From: Desulfonatronaceae bacterium UBA663
GTDB taxonomy: Bacteria; Desulfobacterota; Desulfovibrionia; Desulfovibrionales; Desulfonatronaceae
DNA: 7,383 nucleotides
Reading direction: 5' to 3'
NCBI GenBank assembly: GCA_002299865.1
Contig: DBNV01000085.1
Location: forward strand, 19,205 to 26,587
Shown: positions 1 through 5,599 of the stretch, piece by piece
How positions within the stretch are numbered: position 1 is the stretch's first letter
How the letters are laid out: every line of letters starts with the position of its first letter
Made by a program: the position numbers and the translations under genes
Notes under the pieces: model-generated
Database searches by the model: none
What the model saw: only the letters and a program-made list of their open reading frames with translations
What the model was told of the DNA's origin: nothing

Positions 1-39
1 TCCCGGGGCTCTTTTTGTCCCGAGACTCTTTTCGTCCCG
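1..39. repeat. 17-bp imperfect tandem repeat, cut by window edge
   Basis: Two adjacent 17-base units (1-17 and 18-34) agree at 14 of 17 positions, and the TCCCG that opens each unit recurs at 35-39. The best conserved part, CTCTTTTTGTCCCG at 9-22 versus CTCTTTTCGTCCCG at 26-39, differs at one base. The array probably extends left of the window, so the copy number is unknown. It lies just upstream of the pdaD ribosome binding site. Function is unknown; it could be a short repeat in the leader or a chance local duplication. Confidence 0.5.
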
Positions 40-64
40 GACGGGCGGAGCAATTTTCTGTTTT

Positions 65-73
65 GAGGAGGAG
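65..73 (+). promoter_or_regulatory. Strong ribosome binding site of pdaD
   Basis: The purine run GAGGAGGAG ends five bases before the ATG at 79. It is an excellent match to the anti-Shine-Dalgarno sequence and fixes the pdaD start. No clear promoter is visible in the 78 bases available, so the transcript may begin further upstream. Confidence 0.8.
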
Positions 74-78
74 AAAAC

Positions 79-627
79 ATGATCAATTTCGTGCCGCAGC
101 AGGCTTTTTTCACCAAGGGTATCGGCCGTCACAAAAACAAGCTTCAATCCTTCGAACTGGCGCTCAGGGACGCAGGGATCGAGAAGCTGAATCTGGTGTA
201 TGTGTCCAGTATTTGCCCGCCCCACTGCAAAATGGTCACCGTGGAGGAAGGCGTCAAACAGCTCAGCCCGGGACAGATTACCTTCTGCGTGATGGCCCAC
301 AACGCCACCAATGAAAAAGGCCGTCTGGTCGGATCCGCCGTGGGCATGGCCTTTCCAGCCAGCAAGGAACACTACGGCTACATTTCCGAGCACACGGCCT
401 TTGGCGCGGACGAACAGGAACTGGGCGACTTTGCCGAAGATTTGGCCTCGACCATGCTGGCTACGACCCAGGGCGTGGATTTTAACCCTGAAACAGCCTA
501 TGATGAGCGGCGGCAGATCTATCTGATGAGCGGAAAAATCATCGACTCGGTCTCCGCGCCCTGCGTGACCACGGGCCAAGCCGGTGTCTGGACCACGACG
601 GTGTCCGCAGTGGTCTTCCTTCCGTAA
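79..627 (+). CDS. pdaD: Pyruvoyl-dependent arginine decarboxylase (PvlArgDC)
   Basis: Predicted to decarboxylate L-arginine to agmatine, the first step of the agmatine route to putrescine and polyamines, in the cytoplasm. The 182-residue length fits the family. Enzymes of this family are made as a proenzyme that cuts itself at a Ser-Ser bond; the new N-terminal serine becomes the pyruvoyl cofactor. Here Ser43-Ser44 sits in the expected VSSICPP motif, giving a beta chain of about 43 residues and an alpha chain of about 139. Family-typical segments follow: SPGQ (63-66), the MAHN stretch (72-75), GSAVGMAF (85-92) and GYISEH, with Glu104 as a candidate catalytic acid. The start at 79 is set by a strong ribosome binding site. 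No other polyamine gene is visible nearby: the next gene is convergent. The similar pyruvoyl histidine and aspartate decarboxylases have different sequences, so arginine is the likely substrate. Confidence 0.93.
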   Translation: MINFVPQQAFFTKGIGRHKNKLQSFELALRDAGIEKLNLVYVSSICPPHCKMVTVEEGVKQLSPGQITFCVMAHNATNEKGRLVGSAVGMAFPASKEHYGYISEHTAFGADEQELGDFAEDLASTMLATTQGVDFNPETAYDERRQIYLMSGKIIDSVSAPCVTTGQAGVWTTTVSAVVFLP

Positions 628-662
628 TTTTTGTAAACTGCCGCGAACAACGCTTAAATGTG

Positions 663-713
663 GCTCCGGCATCTTGCCGGAGCATAAGCTGGCTGGAAGC
701 TGGCTTATGCTCC
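663..713. terminator. Two overlapping hairpins between convergent genes
   Basis: The 115-bp gap between pdaD and hldD holds two perfect inverted repeats. The first has 9-bp arms at 663-671 and 675-683 around a three-base loop. The second has 11-bp arms at 679-689 and 703-713 around a 13-base loop. They share bases 679-683, so only one can form fully on a given molecule. Their place between two converging stop codons suggests a bidirectional transcription end or 3' stabiliser. Neither is followed by a U-tract on either strand, so a classic intrinsic terminator is not supported. A dispersed palindromic repeat is an alternative. Confidence 0.55.
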
Positions 714-742
714 ATTGGACGGCAAAACCCGGAGAGTTCTTG

Positions 743-1714
743 TTATTTCAAATAAGGGTCTTCCCGGGACAGATAGCCGCGAATATAATCCGCCACACTT
801 TCTTTCAGTTCCGTCCCTTGGACCGGGTACCCATGCGCTTCAAGCCGACTCATGTTCGCCTGGGTGAAGTACTGGTATTTTTCGCGAATGGATGCGGGTA
901 TATCGATGTAATCCACAGCAAACGGCCGGTCCATGGCCGAAAACACCGCTGCGGCCAGCTCATTCCAGCTTCGGGCCCGGCCCTGCCCCAGGTTGAAGAT
1001 CCCATTGACCTCCGGGTGCTGCAGCAACCACCAGACCACCTCGACGCAGTCCTTGACGTAAATGAAGTCTCGCTTCTGTTCGCCATGGGCATAGTCCGTG
1101 CGATGCGATTTGAAGAGACGCAACCGGCCTTGCTCCTGAATCTGGAAAAAAGCCTTGCACACCACGCTCATCATCTCGCCCTTGTGATATTCATTAGGTC
1201 CGAACACATTGAAGAACTTCAGCCCGACCATGCGCGAAAGCAGGTTGTTGCGCCAGGCCCACGCGTCAAAGAGCTGCTTGGAATAGCCGTACATGTTCAA
1301 TGGGTTGAGCCTGGGCAGCAGTTCCGGATCGTCGTCAAAACCAAGGCTTCCGTCCCCGTAGGTGGCCGCGCTGCTGGCATAGATGAAGCGGATGCTTTCG
1401 CGCAGGCAATACTCGGCCAGGATCTTTGTGTACCGATAGTTATTCTCTATCAGGTATTCAGCATCCTGCTCCGTGGTCGAAGAGCAGGCCCCCATGTGCA
1501 GAATCGCCTCAATGCCGGCAAGGCGTCCCTTTTCCAACAGTTGGAGAAACGTGGCCTTGTGCAGGTAATCTGCGAAATGGCGATGGACCAGATTTTTCCA
1601 TTTTTCTCCGCAGCCCAGGTCGTCCACCACCAGAATGTCGTCGATCCCCATTTGGTTCAGCTTCCAGACCAAGGCGCTGCCGATGAATCCAGCCCCTCCC
1701 GTGACAATATGCAT
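743..1714 (-). CDS. hldD: ADP-L-glycero-D-manno-heptose 6-epimerase
   Basis: Last enzyme of ADP-heptose synthesis: it inverts C6'' of ADP-D-glycero-D-manno-heptose to give the L-glycero form used for the LPS inner core. The 323-residue protein is an extended short-chain dehydrogenase. It starts with the NADP-binding loop TGGAGFIG (residues 5-12). Then come the HldD signature GACSSTTE (75-82), the SSAATYG strand (114-120), the catalytic YGYSK with Tyr142 and Lys146, and NVFGPNEYHKG, whose Lys178 matches the catalytic Lys178 known in the E. coli enzyme. KRDFIYVKD and FNLGQGRARSW close the substrate site. The start at 1714 is preferred to the in-frame ATG at 1744, because AAGGAGGAGG lies just before it and because family members begin about four residues before the TGG motif. 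The gene stands alone, convergent with pdaD and divergent from hisH. No other LPS gene is in view. Confidence 0.95.
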   Translation of the reverse strand: MHIVTGGAGFIGSALVWKLNQMGIDDILVVDDLGCGEKWKNLVHRHFADYLHKATFLQLLEKGRLAGIEAILHMGACSSTTEQDAEYLIENNYRYTKILAEYCLRESIRFIYASSAATYGDGSLGFDDDPELLPRLNPLNMYGYSKQLFDAWAWRNNLLSRMVGLKFFNVFGPNEYHKGEMMSVVCKAFFQIQEQGRLRLFKSHRTDYAHGEQKRDFIYVKDCVEVVWWLLQHPEVNGIFNLGQGRARSWNELAAAVFSAMDRPFAVDYIDIPASIREKYQYFTQANMSRLEAHGYPVQGTELKESVADYIRGYLSREDPYLK

Positions 1715-1931
1715 GCCTCCTCCTTGATCTGCTTCTTGATCCATGACGATGCGTGACGTCGAAAATCCGTCCTAGCATTTTCAACGCTTCGGCCAACGGA
1801 AAAACGCAAGTTTTCCATGGGCCTCTAGGCAATCCCATAATCGTCGGGGTGACGTCCCCCCGCATCCGCAAAGTCTTTCGACCTTGCGTATAGGAATCCG
1901 CGTCATCGTACCCGGGCCCCGATGGACTGGC

Positions 1932-1941
1932 AACTTAAGTT
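1932..1941. promoter_or_regulatory. 10-bp perfect palindrome, possible operator
   Basis: AACTTAAGTT is its own reverse complement and lies in the divergent spacer, about 110 bases before hisH and 30-40 bases before the candidate hisH -35 box. Position and symmetry would suit a small dimeric repressor or activator. It is short, occurs once in the gap, and could be chance. Confidence 0.2.
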
Positions 1942-1972
1942 CGCCCCAGGGGTTCAACCCAGGACAAACCGC

Positions 1973-2001
1973 TTGGCATTGCTCAAGCAACCGGGTATGG
2001 C
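1973..2001 (+). promoter_or_regulatory. Weak sigma-70-like promoter candidate for hisHF
   Basis: TTGGCA (1973-1978, five of six to consensus) is separated by 17 bases from TATGGC (1996-2001, three of six). Spacing and distance to the hisH start are reasonable, but the -10 box is poor. The same stretch, with TGGCA then a TTGC-free -12 half, does not make a good sigma-54 site. Confidence 0.25.
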
Positions 2002-2052
2002 GGGGCGGACTAAACGGACATCAATGACGATCATGTTTGCAAGGAGACAGGC

Positions 2053-2694
2053 ATGTTGACCATCCTCGACTACGAAGCCGGCAATCAGACCAGTGTGCGC
2101 CGCGCTTTGGATCACTTAAACATCCCTTGCGTGATCACGGCTGATCCCGGCCTGCTCAAGGACGCCCAGGGCGTTATTTTCCCCGGCGTGGGCGCTGCCG
2201 GCCAAGCCATGGCTGAACTTCGCCAGAAAAAACTGGATGTCCTGCTTCGCGATTTGATCGATCAGGGCAAACCGCTCTTGGGCATCTGCGTGGGCTGTCA
2301 GATTCTGCTGGATTACAGCGAAGAGAACGACACGCAAACCCTGGGGTTTTTCAGCGGCCAGTGCCGGCGTTTTGATCCCCGCTGGCGGGATGAGGATGGC
2401 CGCAACCTGATCATCCCGCACATGGGCTGGAACGGACTTCGCGCCGTGGCGGACTGCATTCTGCTGGAAGACATATCCGAGGAGGCGGAGTTCTACTTCG
2501 TGCACAGCTATTTTCCGGTGCCGGCGCAAGAGCTGGTGCTGGCCACGACCTTTTACGGACGAGAATTCGCCTCCATCTTCGGACGACCGGGCCTTTGGGC
2601 GGTACAGTTTCACCCGGAAAAAAGCGGAAGACCCGGGCTGCGACTGCTGTCCAATTTTTACGAATATTGCCGGGAGATGTCCCATGCTCAGTAA
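2053..2694 (+). CDS. hisH: Imidazole glycerol phosphate synthase, glutaminase subunit
   Basis: Glutamine amidotransferase half of the HisHF complex in histidine synthesis: it hydrolyses glutamine and passes ammonia through HisF to the cyclase site. The 213 residues form a class I amidotransferase domain. It has the oxyanion-loop PGVG (44-47), the nucleophile Cys79 in GICVGCQ, the PHMGWN motif in the middle, and His187 and Glu189 in FHPEKS, which complete the catalytic triad. The N-terminal DYEAGNQTSV and the GICVGCQ elbow differ slightly from the common DYGAGN and GICLGMQ; I recall the same variants in Desulfovibrio proteins, so I read them as lineage features and not as defects. AAGGAG six bases before the ATG supports the start. 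The 3' end overlaps hisF by 11 bp, which implies coupled translation and balanced subunit supply. Confidence 0.95.
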   Translation: MLTILDYEAGNQTSVRRALDHLNIPCVITADPGLLKDAQGVIFPGVGAAGQAMAELRQKKLDVLLRDLIDQGKPLLGICVGCQILLDYSEENDTQTLGFFSGQCRRFDPRWRDEDGRNLIIPHMGWNGLRAVADCILLEDISEEAEFYFVHSYFPVPAQELVLATTFYGREFASIFGRPGLWAVQFHPEKSGRPGLRLLSNFYEYCREMSHAQ

Positions 2695-3463
2695 GCGCAT
2701 CATTCCTTGCCTGGACGTGCGCGACGGCAGGCTGACCAAAGGGATCAAGTTCAAGGGCAACGTGGACATCGGCGACCCCGTGGACATGGCCCGCTTCTAT
2801 TCCGACGAAGGCGCCGACGAACTGGTCTTTTACGACATCACCGCCTCCAGCGAGGGCCGGGGGATTATGCTCAAGGTGGTGGAGCAAGTCGCCGCCCAGA
2901 CCTTCATTCCCTTCTCCGTGGGCGGAGGCATCCGCAATCCAGAAGACATGCGTGCCGTCCTTCTGGCCGGGGCGGAAAAGATCTCGGTCAATTCCGCAGC
3001 CGTGCGCGCCCCCGAGATTATCTCCCAAGGGGCGGCCGCCTTCGGTTCACAGTGCATCGTGGTGGGCATGGACGTCCTGGCGGTTCCTGCCGGTCCAGAG
3101 ATCCCTTCGGGCTATGAGGTGGTCATCCACGGCGGACGCACGCCCACCGGCATGGATGCTTTGGCTTGGGCCAAGCAAGTGCAGGATTTGGGGGCCGGCG
3201 AGATCTGCCTAAACTCCATTGATGCCGACGGCACCAAGGCAGGATATGCATTGACCCTGACCAGGCTTGTGTCCGAGGCTGTTTCCATCCCGGTGATCGC
3301 CTCGGGCGGGGCAGGCAACCCCGAACACTTGGCCGACGCCTTGACCAAAGGGCTGGCCTCGGCCGCGCTTGTGGCCTCCATCGTGCATTACGGGGCATAT
3401 TCGATCAGGGAACTCAAGGATTTTCTGGCGGGCAGGGGGATCAAGGTTCGCCAGGTTTGGTAG
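2684..3463 (+). CDS. hisF: Imidazole glycerol phosphate synthase, cyclase subunit
   Basis: Cyclase half of HisHF. It combines PRFAR with ammonia from HisH to give imidazole glycerol phosphate (to histidine) and AICAR (to purines). The 259-residue (beta/alpha)8 barrel is complete. Catalytic Asp11 lies in IPCLDV and catalytic Asp130 in VVGMDV, both at the classic HisF positions. Phosphate-binding loops are seen as SVGGGI (78-83), VNSAAV (102-107) and ASGGAGNPEHL near the C-terminus; HGGRTPTGMDA and SIDADGTKAGY are also family-typical. The ATG at 2684 lies inside the end of hisH, with GGGAG seven bases upstream. HisA is the paralogue to exclude, but the C-terminal ASIVHYG and the partner hisH settle the call. 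The rest of the his pathway is not in this window, so hisHF is a separate two-gene unit here. Confidence 0.96.
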   Translation: MLSKRIIPCLDVRDGRLTKGIKFKGNVDIGDPVDMARFYSDEGADELVFYDITASSEGRGIMLKVVEQVAAQTFIPFSVGGGIRNPEDMRAVLLAGAEKISVNSAAVRAPEIISQGAAAFGSQCIVVGMDVLAVPAGPEIPSGYEVVIHGGRTPTGMDALAWAKQVQDLGAGEICLNSIDADGTKAGYALTLTRLVSEAVSIPVIASGGAGNPEHLADALTKGLASAALVASIVHYGAYSIRELKDFLAGRGIKVRQVW

Positions 3464-3499
3464 GCCAGGCCCCTGACCCCCTGACCACCGTGGATGCGG

Positions 3500-4048
3500 T
3501 CATGTTTGGCTTTTAAGCGCGCCTTCTTGCTCCCCCACGCATGGAGGCGAGAACTCCTCCGGAGCTAGCTCCCCCGGAGCCAGATAGACGCCGCCGCGCC
3601 CACCGGCTTTATAAACCAACCGGCAGTTGCCGATGACCATGTCCTTCTGCACGGCTTTGCACATGTCATAAATGGTCAGGGCGGCCACCTGAACAGCCGT
3701 CAGGGCTTCCATCTCCACGCCGGTGCGGTCCGCGCAATGTACTTCGGACTCAATGACGATCCGGTTGTTTTCCCGGTCTACGTCAAAACGCAAATCCACT
3801 CGAGACAACTGCAGTGGGTGGCAGAGAGGAATCAGATCGGAGGTTTTCTTCGCGGCTAGAATCCCGGCGATTTTGGCCACAGCCAGCACATCGCCCTTGG
3901 GCAGGGCCTTGGCCGACAACAAGGCCAAGGTGGTCGGGGAAAGGCTGATCTCAGCGCGGGCCACGGCCACCCTCCGGGACTGGTCCTTGCCGCCCACATC
4001 CACCATGGTCAGCTCGCCGTTGTCCGTGAGATGGGAAAATCCCGCCAC
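3500..4048 (-). CDS. moaC: Cyclic pyranopterin monophosphate synthase, MoaC
   Basis: Second step of molybdenum cofactor synthesis: it turns the 3',8-cyclo-GTP product of MoaA into cyclic pyranopterin monophosphate. The protein begins with the family pattern SHLTDNGELTMVDVGGK, carries LCHPL (75-79), the HCADRTGVEMEALTAV block, and catalytic Asp128 and Lys131 in YDMCKAVQKDM, the same numbers as in E. coli MoaC. At 182 residues it is about 20 longer than E. coli MoaC; the extra part is a C-terminal tail with no recognised motif. The start is GTG at 4048, preceded by the GGGGG run that ends dnaJ; starting at the later Met15 would lose conserved N-terminal sequence. It is third in the rpoZ-dnaJ-moaC operon, three bases after dnaJ, and converges on hisF across 36 bp. 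No other mo genes are visible. Confidence 0.94.
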   Translation of the reverse strand: MAGFSHLTDNGELTMVDVGGKDQSRRVAVARAEISLSPTTLALLSAKALPKGDVLAVAKIAGILAAKKTSDLIPLCHPLQLSRVDLRFDVDRENNRIVIESEVHCADRTGVEMEALTAVQVAALTIYDMCKAVQKDMVIGNCRLVYKAGGRGGVYLAPGELAPEEFSPPCVGEQEGALKSQT

Positions 4049-4051
4049 GCC

Positions 4052-5164
4052 CTACCCCCTGACCGCGTCCTTGGCCTTGCTGAAAAAACGTTTGACCCTC
4101 TTCATGGGACGATCCTCCTCCAATCTGGCGAATTCGCGCAGCAGTTCCTCCTGCTTGCTGGTCAGACTGGTGGGAATTTTCACCTGGACCTCCAGCAGAA
4201 GGTCGCCGCGGTGGGCACTGCCAAGATGCGGCAATCCCAGCCCGCTGATTTTAAAGACGTGTCCGCTCTGGGTTCCCTTGGGGATATCCATGGGCACTGG
4301 ATCGTCCAGGGTGGGTACCTCGATGCGCGCCCCCAAAGCCGCATCCACGAAGTTGATCTCCTTGCTGACAACCAAGTGCTGCCCTTGACGCCGGAAAATG
4401 TCGTCGTCCTTCACGTGCACTACTACGTATAAGTCGCCCGGAGGCCCCTTATAAACGCCGGGCTCCCCTTCTCCACGCAGCCGCAGGCGGCTGCCGTTGT
4501 CCACACCGGCGGGAATACGCACCTTCAACTCCCGTGTGACGCGCACAATACCCCGGCCGTGACACTTGGGACAGGGAGCGGTGATGATCTCTCCCCGGCC
4601 TTGGCAAGCCGGACAGGTCACGGTGATGCGAAAAAAGCCCTGGGCCTGATGGACTTGACCGCGTCCGCCGCAGTGGCGGCAGGTTTCGGGCTGCGTCCCC
4701 GCTGCCGCGCCGGTTCCCTCGCATCCGCCGCACTGTTCGTTGCGGGGGATCTGCAACTCCACTTCCCTGCCCTTGGCCGCATCCCGAAAAGCAAGAGTCA
4801 GATTGTAGCGCAAATCAGCGCCGGCCTGGGGCCTAGGACCGCGTGAGCCCGTACCGAAGCCGAAAAATTCGCCAAAGATGTCGCTGAAGGTGCTGAAAAT
4901 GTCCTCGGTACTGCGAAACCCTTGAAATCCCGTGCCGTTTAATCCTTCATGGCCGAAACGATCATACTGGGCGCGCTTCTGAGGATCCCGCAGGACTTCA
5001 TAGGCTTCCGCCGCCTCTTTGAAACGGGCTTCGGCCTGAGGATCATCCGGGTTGCGGTCCGGATGAAACTTCATGGCCAAACGACGATAGGCCTTCTTGA
5101 TTTCCTCGTCCGAAGCATCCCTGGGCACCCCCAGGATGTCGTAATAATCCTTGCGCGAGGCCAT
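4052..5164 (-). CDS. dnaJ: Chaperone protein DnaJ (Hsp40, type I)
   Basis: Co-chaperone that binds unfolded proteins, delivers them to DnaK and stimulates its ATPase. All parts of a type I DnaJ are present in 370 residues. The J-domain (about 5-70) has HPD at 34-36. A Gly/Phe-rich linker spans about 71-112. The zinc domain has four CxxCxGxG repeats, with cysteine pairs at 145/148, 162/165, 184/187 and 198/201. The C-terminal substrate-binding domains follow, with a basic, lysine-rich end. The open frame runs on upstream to 5446, but that extra part lies antisense-frame over rpoZ and resembles nothing; MASRKDYYDILG is the normal DnaJ start. There is no good ribosome binding site, and the ATG is only 2 bases after the rpoZ stop, so translation is probably coupled. 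dnaK and grpE are not adjacent, and no CIRCE-type inverted repeat was seen. Confidence 0.96.
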   Translation of the reverse strand: MASRKDYYDILGVPRDASDEEIKKAYRRLAMKFHPDRNPDDPQAEARFKEAAEAYEVLRDPQKRAQYDRFGHEGLNGTGFQGFRSTEDIFSTFSDIFGEFFGFGTGSRGPRPQAGADLRYNLTLAFRDAAKGREVELQIPRNEQCGGCEGTGAAAGTQPETCRHCGGRGQVHQAQGFFRITVTCPACQGRGEIITAPCPKCHGRGIVRVTRELKVRIPAGVDNGSRLRLRGEGEPGVYKGPPGDLYVVVHVKDDDIFRRQGQHLVVSKEINFVDAALGARIEVPTLDDPVPMDIPKGTQSGHVFKISGLGLPHLGSAHRGDLLLEVQVKIPTSLTSKQEELLREFARLEEDRPMKRVKRFFSKAKDAVRG

Positions 5165-5166
5165 AA

Positions 5167-5388
5167 TTATCGGTTCACGCCCATGATCCCGGCATCGACA
5201 ATGGATTCGGCCGGAAGAACCTTGCCCGCGGCGATTTCCCGCAAGGCCGTGACAACCTCCTTGTTCTCGCTTTCCACCAAGGGGGCGTACCCTTTGCGGT
5301 ATTGTTCGACGCGCTTGATGGCCATCTGCACGATAAGAAAACGATTGTCCACTTGCTGCAAACAATCTTCCACGGTAATTCTGGCCAT
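5167..5388 (-). CDS. rpoZ: DNA-directed RNA polymerase omega subunit
   Basis: Smallest RNA polymerase core subunit; it clamps the beta' C-terminus, helps assembly and in many bacteria forms part of a ppGpp site. The 73-residue protein opens with MARITVEDCLQQVDNRF, the hallmark of omega, and continues with helices carrying AIKRVEQYRKG and VVTALREIAAGKV, both family-typical. The ATG at 5388 is chosen over the in-frame ATG at 5400 because GGAGG lies five bases before it and because omega proteins begin MAR. It is the first gene of the operon with dnaJ and moaC. The usual rpoZ neighbours gmk and spoT are absent here. Confidence 0.93.
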   Translation of the reverse strand: MARITVEDCLQQVDNRFLIVQMAIKRVEQYRKGYAPLVESENKEVVTALREIAAGKVLPAESIVDAGIMGVNR

Positions 5389-5427
5389 AGGTTCCTCCAA
5401 AAGACTTGTTGAATGCGCAAAATTTTT

Positions 5428-5456
5428 TTTTTATCTCAGGCAGCAAGAACAGTCAA
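5428..5456 (-). promoter_or_regulatory. Sigma-70-like promoter for rpoZ-dnaJ-moaC
   Basis: On the minus strand TTGACT (5456-5451, five of six) is followed after 17 bases by TAAAAA (5433-5428, four of six). A start near 5421 would give a leader of about 33 bases with the rpoZ ribosome binding site near its end. The -10 box opens a run of ten A residues (plus-strand T at 5423-5432), which would melt easily. No heat-shock-type (CIRCE) sequence is visible, so dnaJ may be expressed here as a housekeeping gene. Confidence 0.5.
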
Positions 5457-5465
5457 TCCCCATGA

Positions 5466-5480
5466 GCCGCCTACGGCGGC
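5466..5480. other. Small perfect hairpin in divergent control region
   Basis: GCCGCC and GGCGGC form a 6-bp perfect stem around a three-base TAC loop. It sits between the candidate rpoZ and PP-loop gene promoters, upstream of both predicted start points, so it would act at DNA level if at all. There is no T-run, so it is not a clear terminator. It may be chance in GC-rich DNA. Confidence 0.25.
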
Positions 5481-5512
5481 CCCCGTTGGCCACGCGGCGG
5501 ATTGCCGATCGG

Positions 5513-5541
5513 TTGAAACCAGCAGCCTGCTAGGGTATCAC
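5513..5541 (+). promoter_or_regulatory. Sigma-70-like promoter for the PP-loop ATPase gene
   Basis: TTGAAA (5513-5518, five of six) and TATCAC (5536-5541, four of six) are spaced by exactly 17 bases. Transcription would start near 5548, giving a leader of about 50 bases before the ATG at 5600. The promoter is divergent from the rpoZ promoter, with about 57 bp between the two -35 boxes. Confidence 0.45.
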
Positions 5542-5599
5542 ATGAAGCCATGTGCCATCTGTTTAGACTCCCCTTTCCTCGCACGTTCAGACCGCAGTC

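Larger units (their letters stand above)
1715..2052. other. Divergent hldD/hisH spacer, no gene seen
   Basis: This 338-bp gap must hold the control regions of hldD (leftward) and hisHF (rightward). I find no supportable gene, tRNA or riboswitch. Visible items are a perfect 10-bp palindrome AACTTAAGTT at 1932-1941, a weak promoter-like pair for hisH at 1973-2001, the hisH ribosome binding site AAGGAG at 2041-2046 and, on the other strand, the hldD site AAGGAGGAGG just before 1714. No convincing promoter for hldD was found. Open frames crossing the gap have no recognisable protein character. Confidence 0.5.

Noticed and set aside
584..1756. 390-codon open frame on the plus strand
   Set aside because: It lies antisense to hldD, whose motifs are unmistakable; its translation has no recognisable domain and reads as a GC-rich shadow frame.
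1942..1975. GGTTCAACC resembling a tRNA T-loop
   Set aside because: The flanking bases do not form the T stem, and no acceptor, D or anticodon arms could be built around it.
1971..1990. Sigma-54-like TGGCA element before hisH
   Set aside because: The -12 half lacks TTGC at the required distance.
2116..3028. Long minus-strand frames of 223 and 205 codons
   Set aside because: They are antisense to hisH and hisF, which have complete catalytic residues. No family resemblance or ribosome binding site was seen.
3464..3502. Terminator between hisF and moaC
   Set aside because: Only a 5-bp TGACC/GGTCA stem with interior mismatches, overlapping the moaC stop, and no T-run; too weak to list.
5165..5446. 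N-terminal extension of dnaJ to 464 residues
   Set aside because: The added part overlaps rpoZ in another frame and has no DnaJ-like sequence; the J-domain starts normally at 5164.
4949..5533. 194-codon plus-strand frame across dnaJ start and rpoZ
   Set aside because: It covers two clear minus-strand genes and their promoter, and the translation resembles no known family.
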